Source: Coprinus comatus
Lineage: Eukaryota; Basidiomycota; Agaricomycetes; Agaricales; Agaricaceae
NCBI GenBank assembly: GCA_034638255.1
Contig: JAWPGT010000016.1
Coordinates: 310,001 to 374,000, forward strand
Direction of reading: 5' to 3'
DNA: 64,000 nt
The notes below the pieces were generated by a model that was given only the letters and a program-made list of their open reading frames with translations, was not told where the DNA came from and did no database searches. Positions 11,784 to 21,655 of this stretch are shown here, one piece after another (the first letter of the stretch is position 1; each line of letters begins with the position of its first letter). The position numbers were made by a program, and so were the translations under genes.

Positions 11784-12589
11784 TGGATCTTTATGGAAAT
11801 TCGGGGTGAGTGGTAATTAGTAAAAAGGAGGAGTGGTATGTGGAAATTCTGATTCAGACTAAGGAATATCCAGGTCGAAACGAAATAAATGATTTATAAT
11901 GCATATATCTATATCTCTGCAGAGACAAGAGAGAGAGAGAAAAGGTCTGAGTTTGAAACAAATTCGCGGGGACCTCTCACTGGCACATATATCCATTTTT
12001 TGTGATTGTGAATTTGTGATTATACCGAGTAGATTGAAGGTCCCTGGACCACCGGGGAAGAGCACGTAAGAGAAAAGGGAGTTTTTTAAGGTACAGTTTT
12101 GGATCGTGTTTTTTGAGAAATCTTGTCCTCTTCAAGTTCAGAGTTGTAGTCACCATCATCATCAACGATCTTGCGTTTCATATGTCGTAACATACATTTA
12201 AATTGAGGACGTGGAAAAAATGGACAGGAGTGAAGTTTTGTTTTTTTGGGGGTACAACAGGTGGCCTAACATTGACTCTTGGGTTCGTTAAGGTCTTTAA
12301 ATACAAGGAAGAAAAAGAAAATTGAACGGACATGAGAGTAAGATTTAGGGTCTTTCCAATTACCCTCTTCAGAAACGGCGAATCATTTCATCCATGAAGT
12401 GTTGTTGTATTTGATTCATAATTGTTTGAAGCCCATCTTTCAGTCCAGGGTGAACTTGGTTCTGGGGAAGAGACTGCTCGATTGTTTTCGCAAGTATATT
12501 TGCTCGCTTGGGAAGTAAAATAGTAATCTCTCCTGGAAGACGGCTGCCGCCCATTTCTCAGAGTCCCCGTGATTAATTCCGCAGGTAAT
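11784..12589. other. Intergenic region with no intact gene
   Basis: About 800 bases of AT-rich sequence between the Hva1_TUDOR promoter and the F-box relic. The minus-strand frame at 12369-12554 could be a downstream piece of the F-box relic but I cannot align it convincingly. Confidence 0.35.
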
Positions 12590-13010
12590 CAACCATAGGA
12601 GAACTCAGAAAAGAAATTCCAGGTCGTGTTGGTGATTATGCAGAAAGGCAACTTCCTCAGACTTTGTTGGCATACGCCGGGTAGCCATAGTTTTCTCTTT
12701 GGAAAGTCGAGATCACAGTAGTAGATCTCGTCATCATTGAAACTAAAAAACCAACAACCCTCAAATATAATAAACACTCCTTTAAGATCTCTTTCAGTAA
12801 TTGGTTTGACAATGCAAATGCTTGAGGGTTGTGGATCTTAGGATTCCTGTGTTAAATGTCATATCAAGGCCTAGGTTTCGAATTCTTCAGTGGTACATTC
12901 CGGCATTGGTTCTTCCATGGAGGTTACATAGGGTAGCTTAAGTAGATCCTCCACAATTCCTTGCCATATTGCTCTTGTTTTTGTAACAGAAAAAAAACGT
13001 CTTGCATGCC
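12590..13010 (-). pseudogene. Degenerate F-box gene relic
   Basis: Read on the minus strand, the sequence resembles the intact F-box gene at 3359. A CKTF remnant is followed by TRAIWQGIVEDLLKLPYV, SMEEPMPECTTEEFET, a stop codon (TAG), another stop (TGA), and later GCWFFSFNDDEIYYCDLDFP. These correspond to TRVRGLWKEMVEHLLQLPFI, PMEEPIQDYTTEELE and GRWLLILKDEEINYWDLDSP in the intact gene. At least two in-frame stops and frameshifts mean it cannot be translated as one protein. A copy of the 189-bp element (13077-13267) lies just upstream, where the promoter would be. Confidence 0.75.
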
Positions 13011-13076
13011 TACGAGTGTAAGATAAAAAAAAATCTGTGTGATGGAAATCGAGAAACGTAGATAGCAGATACCCAC

Positions 13077-13267
13077 TATGGAGCCAGTCTCATGGCTGTG
13101 TGGGAAACGGGTTAGTGGTATTTATTGCAACACTGTAAATTTTCTCCTTAGTTTTATACCACCATGTTCACCGGAAAAACACCGCCATTCTTCATAAATG
13201 GTGTACTCATGAGGTTGTGACAACACCGGGCCCTCGCACTTCTAGCGAGCGAGCAAGTCGCTTTTCA
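13077..13267 (-). mobile_element. 189-bp TG...CA element, copy 3 (older, 191 bp)
   Basis: Minus-strand copy of the element at 2060 and 19041. It begins TGAAAAGCGA (ending at 13267) and its last bases are CCATA where the other copies have CCACA. The flanks are CCAC (13073-13076) and CCGC (13268-13271): a 4-bp target duplication with one C/T change. Divergence is clearly higher than between copies 1 and 2, so this looks like the oldest insertion. Confidence 0.7.
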
Positions 13268-13381
13268 CCGCAGTCACGGCAACGATACCCACAACCTGAA
13301 GAAAAAAGAGCAAGGCGTAAAAGATTAATGCAAAGGACCACTTGGAGGCCTCAAAGGCCGCATTACCATATTCTCCAATAA

Positions 13382-13472
13382 GCCCGCCTAGCTCAATCGG
13401 ATAGAGCGTCAGACTCTTAGGCAAAAGGGCTTTACAATCTGAAGGCTGCGAGTTCGACCCTCGCGGTGGGCT
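13382..13472 (+). tRNA. tRNA-Lys(CTT) with a 17-nt intron
   Basis: The acceptor stem GCCCGCC pairs with GGTGGGC with one G-U pair. The D arm is GCTC...GAGC, the anticodon stem TCAGA/TCTGA, and the T arm GCGAG-TTCGACC-CTCGC. The anticodon loop reads CTCTTA-intron-A, giving anticodon CTT after removal of nt 13420-13436, the canonical intron position one base 3' of the anticodon. A short T run downstream (about 13488-13492) can serve as a Pol III terminator. Confidence 0.92.
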
Positions 13473-13596
13473 ACTTGATATGTATCATTTTTACGCTTTT
13501 TTATCGCCATTAACACGACCTGTCACGTCTGCACGTCATAGGTAATCAACGTTAAACATTAAACAGTCACGCGTTTCCTCTACTTGACCACCACAA

Positions 13597-14686
13597 TGAA
13601 CACCACAAGCGTCGCCAACACATATCCCATCGACACCTACAATCCGACGATTTGCACTTTCACAGATATATAAGCCACTCAATTCCTCCCCGCTTGCTCC
13701 TTCACCTACAACTCCATCCAAAGGCTCGTTTGCAAAACGTAGAGCGGCGTACAAATCCATCTCTGGTGGACTTTCACTTGACCCACAACCACTGTTTCAA
13801 CCTCGTACACCTAAACATTCCACTTCCTCACCCAAACAAAATATCTACACCGTGCAAAGAAACGTAGAGGAAGACCCTTCAAAACAATTTCTACGAGACA
13901 AGATCAAAGCTAAAGCTTTCGCACGAGCTCAAAAGGCTAGAGAAAGAGCCATTAAGAAGAGAAGGTATACTGGCTACAGTGATAGAAGTTCGGATGGATT
14001 TGAATGTGATATGGATGGTGACGGTGATACGGATGGTGAGGTTTTTGGAAGGAGTGGGAATGGAAGGAGAGGGAAGTTGTGTTTTGGTACTAGTAGTATT
14101 GGGGATGACGAGGATGATGAAGAGGATGATGAAGAAATCATGGACGATGAGGTATGTTTTATTGATTTATGAAGTTGAAGTTGAGTCTGTACTGAAAAGT
14201 GTTATGTTATGATAGTTGTTCAGACGAATCATGGCACAAACTGATAGAAAAACGAATCACGCGTATAGGGTTTCGTATGCTCTTGAAGTTGGATCTTCAT
14301 TTGATCCGGATTTAGAAGATTTGGCTGAATGGGAGGAACCAGCATACTCGAGTCAAACTCAAGTACCGTCATCATCATCCGCCAAATGTATGTTCTGTTC
14401 CCCCTTTACCACTTTCCCCGTATACCTTACTATTATTTTTGTTTCGTTTTTAATAGCATTCCCGTTACCACCAGAAGATCAAGAAGATTTATCACCTGCA
14501 GAGCTGTTGGATGAAGAACTGGAAGCATATGCAGAAGAATATGCAAGACAAGCTGTCCTTGATGAGTTTGCTGATATCCCGGAAGAAGATTTATTCCATT
14601 ATAGTGATTTTGAAGATGACCTTGACTTTGGAGCTGGTAATGAAAACAAGACCGAGAACATGCAGAACGAGATGGATACTTCGTAA
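13597..14686 (+). CDS. Acidic hypothetical protein
   Basis: The continuous coding frame runs from about 13597 (PQASPTHIPSTPTIRRFALSQ) through KGSFAKRRAAYKSISGG, EEDPSKQFLRDKIKAKAF and a D/E-rich segment. It crosses an intron at about 14152-14216, then another at 14388-14457, and ends at 14686 (EDLFHYSDFEDDLDFG). The start is uncertain: an ATG at about 13596 lies one base out of frame with the coding sequence, so either an upstream exon or a sequence indel is involved. I recognise no domain. The basic helix (ARAQKARERAIKKRR) followed by acidic patches suggests a nuclear protein, which is inference only. Confidence 0.55.
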
Positions 14687-15189
14687 ATGTCCGCTTCCCA
14701 CCGTGATTGGGTCCTTTCACTTGTAACATTATTTTGATTTATTTTCTCTTTCTTTCGAGTTATTGTGTATTATATATTGGTCTTTTTGGATTTACATTGC
14801 TATCTTGTTATGTTTAAAGAGTTGGGAAATGTCAAATCGAAGGTGTTAGTTGGACGTTTTGGATAATATATTTTCATTTAATACTTATCCCTTTTCCAAA
14901 GTTCCACCGCCTTCAGGACTACTTTTCGGTACACTTCAAGCACGATTGGTTCAATTTCTAGGGACTTATTAACGTCATGCCCTCCATTCTCATGATTATC
15001 TAGAGGTTCCGATAATTTACCTGGATTTCCTGGTTACAGCAACCCAATAAATACTCCGATTAAAACTCCGATCGATTTCGTCAGGATCATCGCTGTCATT
15101 GGGAGGCAACGTGTATAACTCAAGTTCTACTACATTACATCCCTTCTCAGTTGACAAGAGTGAAAGGTCTCTAACCTAGGCTGCCAGTG
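14687..15189. other. Intergenic region upstream of the SERF-like gene
   Basis: About 500 bases including the 3' end of the acidic gene and the presumed promoter of the small 4F5-type gene. Nothing else is recognised. Confidence 0.4.
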
Positions 15190-15632
15190 ATGACCAGTAA
15201 GTTCATCCAGCGTACTCTTTCTGCCTTTTTTTTTTTTTTTTGCTTCACTCGGAAAGCGGTGGCATGATTCACTAAAATGTCTTGTCACTCCCTCGAATCG
15301 AAACACACAGGAGGCAATCAGCGTGAGATGGATCGTTTGAAGGCAGCGAAGAAGGCTGCAAATCAAAAGAAGCCAAAGGAGAGCGCCGCAAACCTGGCCA
15401 AACGAAAGGAGGCGTGAGTGACCACTTTCCGTGTTGTGACATTCCTTTATGTTTTTTTTTTTTGGGTTTTATTCAGAGATGCCGAGATTCTTCGAGCAAA
15501 GCAAAAGGCTTGTAGTATATTCACACCATCTCGAATACGCTTATCTAACATATCTTCTTTTTTTTTTCTCGGAAACAGAAAGCTCTTGAAGAAAAGGAAA
15601 AGGCTAACCTTGCTGAAGGAAGTAAGAAATAA
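15190..15632 (+). CDS. Small 4F5/SERF family protein
   Basis: Four small exons: 15190-15196, 15311-15413, 15477-15514 (approximate 3' end) and about 15583-15632. Together they encode roughly 65 residues beginning MTRGNQREMDRLKAAKK, continuing QKKPKESAANLAKRKEADAE and ILRAKQKA, and ending EEKEKANLAEGSKK. The (M)TRGNQRE start and Lys/Ala-rich composition are the hallmark of the 4F5 (SERF, small EDRK-rich factor) family. Human SERF1A promotes amyloid formation in vitro, and fungal members are small, highly charged proteins. The exact third-intron splice sites are ambiguous: donors at 15511 and 15515 both leave acceptable readings. A T16 tract and two other T runs sit in the introns. No single exon is long enough for a simple ORF search to find the gene. 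Confidence 0.82.
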
Positions 15633-15890
15633 CGTTTACTCGTCGAAGAGGTTCACATATGTGTACTCTTCATCCCCTCTCGGTACAATCCGAATTATTG
15701 GAAGGAATTAGTAGTATTAATATATCGCCAAATACCTCAAGTTGATTATGTTGGTATAAACCCTGGATGCACGAAACTTAAACATTTATCGATTTATCTG
15801 TTCTATACATAAACAAGAAAAGAAAAAAAGGAATTCTTTAAAATCATAATTGTATTCTGACTGACCCGTCCCGCATTATCTGTGGTTACC

Positions 15891-16857
15891 TCAACCCCAA
15901 AGATTAAGAAATCTCCTCTTCCGCTGATCATCGTCTCCATATTTATGTGATCCCACTTCAAGGCCATATGCATATGTTCGAACGGGAGATTTAAAATTGT
16001 GCCTTTCTTCATCAAGTGTCATCTTCGCAACTCGGAGACTATTGGCAGGGAGCTCCAATCCACACTCAGACGCAGGGAGGGTTGGAACGGAATTAATCTT
16101 GTTCCCCAGTGTCGACTCTGATGAGAAATCTTTAATGCGACTACCCAAGTATAAATCTTTTAGAGGTTCTTTATCCCTTCCTTGCGTAACACATTCGTGC
16201 TGTTTGAATGACGTTGCAATTATACTCATCTTGCTCATTCCATCAATGATGTCATCCTCACTAGATCTCTTGATAGGGGAGGATGCAGAGTAGGGATGAT
16301 AGCGGGGCGAGGAACGTTTGTTCTGGGGGGTTATTGATTTGGAATCAGAATCTACTGCGAGAGTGCCTGTTCCATTTTTCTCCTTTGCTTTCTGAGCTTT
16401 CCAGGCTTCTATTACCACCCTTCTCTTTTACGCAAGCCGTTATTTGGGGCTTCGCCCTACACATGCGCTGGTCCCTGTCAATCATTGTAACCACTAGTGG
16501 AGATAACTGCGCCTGCGCTTCCGCTACTAGTATACCAACAGTAAATGAGTAACGGAAAATAGGATAATTTAAATACTGTACAATCCATAGCCATTAGTGT
16601 CTTGCTCGTCTTCGAATTCATCCTTGTGTTATGGGCATGTTCTACCATACCCTCTGGCAAGGTGTGTTGATATTCAAGGTACAGTTTATCCAAGTTATGT
16701 TCTTCACGCCCTATAAAACAAACAAATCCATCACAAACATCAATATCCTCTACCAGTTTTGTCAAATCATTTTCGAACACTCACAACTACTAGAATCAAG
16801 GTCAAAAGTAGATCCTTGTTCCCAAGCAAAAGTATTGTTCGCAAATGGAAGCGACAT
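15891..16857 (-). CDS. Hypothetical protein, multi-exon
   Basis: A plausible first exon starts at ATG 16857 (MSLPFANNTFAWEQGSTFD). A 75-nt GT-AG intron follows, then REEHNLDKLYLEYQHTLPEG, a second intron of about 50 nt (16517-16567), and a last exon containing VIEAWKAQKAKEKNGTG, SSPIKRSSEDDIIDGMSK and KSPVRTYAYGLEVGSHKYG, ending at 15891. I recognise no domain. The Ser/Lys/Pro-rich middle looks disordered. Exon joins between 16420 and 16520 are uncertain, so treat the model as approximate. Confidence 0.45.
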
Positions 16858-18499
16858 TTAAGAGGACTGTTAGGAGGTAAGGAGACCAGGAGGCAAGAAG
16901 CAAACTGAGAGAAACGAGTCACATTTGTACAACGAGGATAGTGACCCGAACTGTATTGAATTAAATTAAAAACGTCGCTTGTGATTATCAACTGATGCAT
17001 CACGCGATCCACCTTTTTTTGGTGAGCGATGATAGTTTTTGTGGAGTATGTGAACCTTATGCATTCCTCCGAGCATGCTTGTTTACGCCAGTCGATTTTT
17101 ACGAGACAACTCTAACTATCATGATTCAGTAACTTAATATAAATAAGATATACGGTCAAATGATGTCAAAATCGATGGCTCGGATGCTTTTGTTTTCTTA
17201 GTCCTGTTTGTACCTTTCTGCCAAGGTCTTTCTGAATTAATATCCTTTTCTATCTTCAAGTTCGGAAGTATTTGCGGTATTTTTGGTGCACACTTGACAC
17301 TTCGCTAAATAATCAATTGAGTTTAACGAAAGGTTCCTTTCTTTAGTATGATAGTGGTTTTCCAAAGGCCACACCCAAAGAAGATACATTTTCAGGAAGT
17401 ATTAATAGCATACATGCATATATAATGCCCCGGGTTTTAATTTTAGGCCTGGGAATCTTCAAGTTCGAAACTTCGATTTCAGCTATATTTGGACTAGGAT
17501 TGGATATTGAACAGCATTGCTCAACTACTTTTTTCTTTGGAGTTCTAGTAACAGAAGTATACTTTATATTCGGCTACATTTGTGATCGATAATAGGGGGT
17601 GGGAGTGAAAACATGATAGGAGTGAGAACATGAACCTTAAACCGTCAACAAATTTAAGTCTTACACACCACAAAAACATCTATATAGCCATTTAATTAAA
17701 CAACAAGTCGTTGGCTACGGTTGTCTATCTCAACACATTCAGCAATCTACACTGTTTGGGTCTCAGTATGGACATCACGCTGTTGATAACAGATACCCAC
17801 ACAAAGTTCCTCTCCGCTTGTTCTCCGTAGAGCACCGTTTCAAGTTGTGTAGTAAATTAGACTACTGTCGAACATCACGTGTAGTGTGGGCTTTGACGCT
17901 CAATAAAAGCACTCATGACCCACAAAGCTGTGTCAATCACCCATGCGGTCCTACTTATAATGACAGGTTGACTCGTTTTTATCTAATTTAGGAAGAGTAT
18001 CTACTATTCTAATCCGAGTTCTGGCCACACTACACCTTATAGTCTCTGGGAATTTTCAAACATGAACAAAGCGTAGAAATGCATAAAAGGCTGTAGGACC
18101 TACCTAATAACATCATTATCTCCTTGACCTTCTTACCACCACCAGTGAGTCGAGATCCTTTCCTCCGATCTAGAACTTGTTGGACTAACTACTCTCTTCT
18201 CTCCTTAGTGGATCTCAATCTAACATCAACTGTGTGGCTCGATGATCATCGATGACCATAGACTCAGCTACTGTGTCTGTTCGCTCTTCATCATGCTATA
18301 GTCCTCTCCGCTACTGTTGTAGCCTTTCAGGCTCCTGGCCCCCCGGTGTCATCAGGTTTGCCACTAGCCACTCTCACAATGAGTCGTCTTGAAGTATGGT
18401 AAGTAGTGAACAGCTGTGTTGAATGATCTGTGACTTACATTTCTACAGCAACTTCTGGGTCTCACAATATTTCAACGCCCAGAGACCCCAAGTCAACTT
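16858..18499. other. Gene-poor stretch with an F-box promoter-like segment
   Basis: No supported gene in 1.6 kb. A 54-codon hydrophobic open frame starts near 17424 but has no family resemblance. A short sequence (ATCTTCAAGTTCG...) occurs twice, near 17257 and 17456. The segment about 17885-18150 resembles the promoter of the F-box gene at 3359, including GCATAAAAGGCTGTAGG and TCCTTGACCTTCTT, but no F-box coding sequence follows it. Confidence 0.4.
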
Positions 18500-18786
18500 T
18501 TAACATGCTTCACTTCGTGTGTGATCTTATGAGTTTTTCCCCGATTCTTACTCCCTTATTCATCTTGCGTGATTTTGTGTGATATTTATATTAATTTGCG
18601 TGATTTTATTTAGACTTTTCTCTCTTTTCCCGATTGTTTATTATTTTTTTCATGGGTTTTATGTCGGCTTCTCTCATTTTTAATTTCTGTTATATTAAGG
18701 AACTTTTCTCGTTTCTAGTCTGAGTGGTTTCATGTAGATTTTCATCGCCTTTAAATTTGTGTGATTTAAGTACGTAGACTTTTCCT

Positions 18787-18837
<51 letters not shown>

Positions 18838-19020
18838 ACTTGTGTGATTTCATATGTAGACGTAGTGACTCCTTTGGTTCTAATTCGTGTGATTTATTTT
18901 TTTGTAGAATATAGACTAACTTGCGTGATTTGATATACTTTAGACTTCTCTTTCTTTCTTTCTTTCTACCTTGTGTGATTTGATGCATGTAGACTATATT
19001 TTGTTGCGATATATATATAT
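18500..19020 (+). repeat. Degenerate GTGTGATTT...TAGACTT repeat array with T46 tract
   Basis: The motif TTG(C/T)GTGATTT, often followed within 10-20 bases by GTAGACTT, recurs at least nine times, for example near 18569, 18597, 18759, 18841, 18885, 18921 and 18972. In the middle is an uninterrupted run of 46 T (18788-18833), and a (CTTT)n run lies at about 18947-18967. Copies are imperfect and spacing varies. The array ends just before the 189-bp element at 19041. Confidence 0.65.
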
Positions 19021-19040
19021 ACGTATAATGCTCTTGCTTC

Positions 19041-19229
19041 TGAAAGGCGAGTTTCTCGCTAGGGGTGCGAGGGCCCGGTGTTGTCACAACCTCAAGAGTA
19101 CACCATTCATGAAGAATGGCGGAGCTTTACCGGTGAACATGGTGGTATAAAACTAAAGAGAAAATTTACACTGGTGTTGTATTAAATACTACTACCCGTT
19201 TCCCACACAGCCATGAGGCTGTCCCCACA
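19041..19229 (+). mobile_element. 189-bp TG...CA element, copy 2
   Basis: Identical in length to copy 1, starting TGAAAGGCGAG and ending GTCCCCACA. It is flanked by CTTC at 19037-19040 and 19230-19233, a perfect 4-bp duplication different from that of copy 1. The few differences from copy 1 include two transitions side by side in the ATTAAAT(G/A)C(C/T) region. Hairpins and TATAAAA are conserved. Confidence 0.75.
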
Positions 19230-19494
19230 CTTCCATTCACTCCATGGACGATCGGGGATACACCAGGCCATGAAATCTGTCGAAATTAACCAGGGCTAAC
19301 GCCGCCCGCTTTTCCCGTCATCACAATAAACTCAGCTGATAGGATTCTGTTATAATTCAGTAATAGATATGTAACCGCTAAATTACAGCCTAAGATCCTT
19401 TCAATTCTACATGCACATATACAAAAAAACTATGGGCACAATCACACGCCTCTTCCATCGGTATAGGAGAAAAAAATGAGACCTCATTAACCTG

Positions 19495-21258
19495 TTATTC
19501 AAACTTCTGCACCAAGCTCTTCATCTTCATCTGCACTTCTTCTAGCTCCTTCCTCACTTCCCTAGTTCTCTCTCTCTCTTCATTTCTAATACCAACAAGC
19601 AAAGGAACCAACTCGTTCGTAACTTCCCAAGCTTGACACCTCTTCGCTACCACTGTCAAGTTAGCTGCTTCTCCCTCGTCTTCGTCTCCAATCTGTAAAT
19701 CCGACTCCAAAAAATGAAAACTCTCATCCCAAATCAGACCCGCTTCAATTTGACATTTGACATGTAAAGGGATCATCTGACTCAAGAATATAGCAACGCT
19801 CTGCGCATTATCTATAATCGAAAGTCCCATTGAAAGTTTTCGTAAAGATTTAAAGACAGGATATTGAGGGATCGTAGATGAGAATAGTGGTACTCGTTTC
19901 ATTGAAGCATCAATGAATAAAGCAAGATGAACCAGATTCGGACAATATTTCGCGAAAGGAATGAGAGCTTCCAATGTCAAATTACAAGATTGGTAATCCG
20001 AAGGTTCGTTATTGAGTGTAAGGGTTTCCAAGGAAGGCCAACGCATCGCTAGCAGTTCCAGATCCTGCAAGTTGAGATCCATAGCGAACTCGTGTATGAT
20101 TTCGAGTGCTGTTAGGTTTGGACAGGAGAGGAGTGGTTTTAGGATTTCCATGTTTATCCTTTGGCTTGGGTCAATCATTGTGGATGTTGATGATGTTGTG
20201 GTTGGTTCGAGCTCCAGTGCTAATCTGACAGGTCGTCTCGGAGAAACCAAAACCAAACACTTGAGTAATTGGCAGTTTTCTGCAACAGCACTGATAACCT
20301 TCTGGACCTCCAAGGGGGATTCGAAAAAAGGAGATTCGATGTAAAGCAATGTGATGTTCGATGGGGCAAAAGGTATACTCAAAAACCTTTGAGCATCAAT
20401 GTATCCAGCAACCATCGAAAGATCCCATAAAGCTGGAAAAGCGCCTTCTTCCAAATCTGGTTTGAAGTCTCTAATATCGTCTTCATCCCCAATTCCTTGT
20501 TCTTCAAGATATTGAAATTCGATAACTCCGAGTTTTGGAAGTCGAGATAGACATTGTGCGAGGCGTGCGGTAAAGTAGTATCGTGGAAGGGTGATTTTTT
20601 GAAGTTTAGGAAGGTTGGACAATAATTGAATAGCTTGATTTTCCACTTTCCTCATGGGTATGTTCGTTCGAATGTTCAGATATGTAAGGTTTGGCATACG
20701 CGCATTAATATCTTCAAAGAAAGGCCTAGGTGATGATGCTCCAATAGCTTCAGGCAAATGGATAATGAAATGCTTGACTTTGGAATGCATGAACATTACA
20801 CATAGTGGAACGGCAGCTTTCCAATTTAGTGTGTGCATGTTTGGAAGGATGGCGAGTGTGATTCTCGTTCGAGCCATGTCGTCGAATACGGATTGGCAAA
20901 GGGTATGTTCGTGAGATGTGGTTTCGTCATAGATGAGTTCGCGAACGCGCTTCGCGTAACGTTGAAAACGGTGCCAGTCGCTTGATTCTGGGAGACGAGA
21001 GAATTCCTGTGATTATTGATTTTATATAGGTTAATATTGCAGTTAATAGATGCGCACGTAGTGCCTTGAGCTTGACTGTCGTCTCAAAGGAGCCAACAAG
21101 TTGAACAGACAATAGAGATCCTTGACTGTTCTCCAAAGACTATCGAGTGCAATATCAGACCATTTCTTGCATACGAGTGCGTTATTTAGGTTAGAGAAAT
21201 CATCCATCATACGAAATATGGTGTCAAGAAGTTCAGGTATAGCTAGAACACGATGCAT
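19495..21258 (-). CDS. F-box/LRR-type protein
   Basis: Two exons: 21258-21058 and 21006-19495, with a 51-nt intron (21057-21007). The N-terminus MHRVLAIPELLDTIFRMMDD followed by NNALVCKKWSDIALDSLW is a clear F-box (IPE.L..I...L.....L..AL.VCK.W...A...LW). The rest contains repeated leucine-rich segments such as PNLTYLNIRTN, LPKLQKITLPRY, CPNLTALEIIHE, WPSLETLTLNNE and CPNLVHLALFID. This is the architecture of basidiomycete F-box/LRR substrate receptors for SCF ubiquitin ligases. The C-terminus is a short coiled-coil-like segment (EERERTREVRKELEEVQMKMK). It is divergently arranged with the F-box gene at 21656. Confidence 0.85.
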
Positions 21259-21655
21259 GGTTATGGGTGGATGTGTGCATTGGAGCGGTTGTTGGCGAAC
21301 ATTCGGAAATGATCACGTGATTACCGACCACGGAAATGGGAGAACATACAACATTGGGACGGCGGCGGTTGTGCCTTGAAATACCGATAACTAGAAGACT
21401 TCGTTCCAGCACATTGCTACAAAATTCAAGTTTGGTTTTTGATTGTTGGGCCCAGTCGAGTGTGAAATTTTTTTGTTTTTGCTTTGACCCTCGTTGATAG
21501 TCATGGAGCATAGTAAGTGTAATCAGACAATCTGGTCCTGTTTTCTCCATACTCATTTAGCTTATTACATAAAAACTTACTCGTTTTAAATATCTCACCC
21601 CTGAGTCGCACCACAGTTCTCCATCGATCTTCCTTGACCACAAATTGAACAACCC
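21259..21655. promoter_or_regulatory. Shared head-to-head promoter region of two F-box genes
   Basis: Only 397 bp separate the two divergent start codons, so the region must serve both genes. I see no convincing TATA box. The arrangement suggests possible co-regulation but this is an inference from position only. Confidence 0.45.

Noticed and set aside
17424..17588. Hydrophobic 54-codon frame (MPRVLILGLGIFKFE...).
   Set aside because: No family match, no intron context, and a similar short sequence nearby suggests a local duplication, not a gene.
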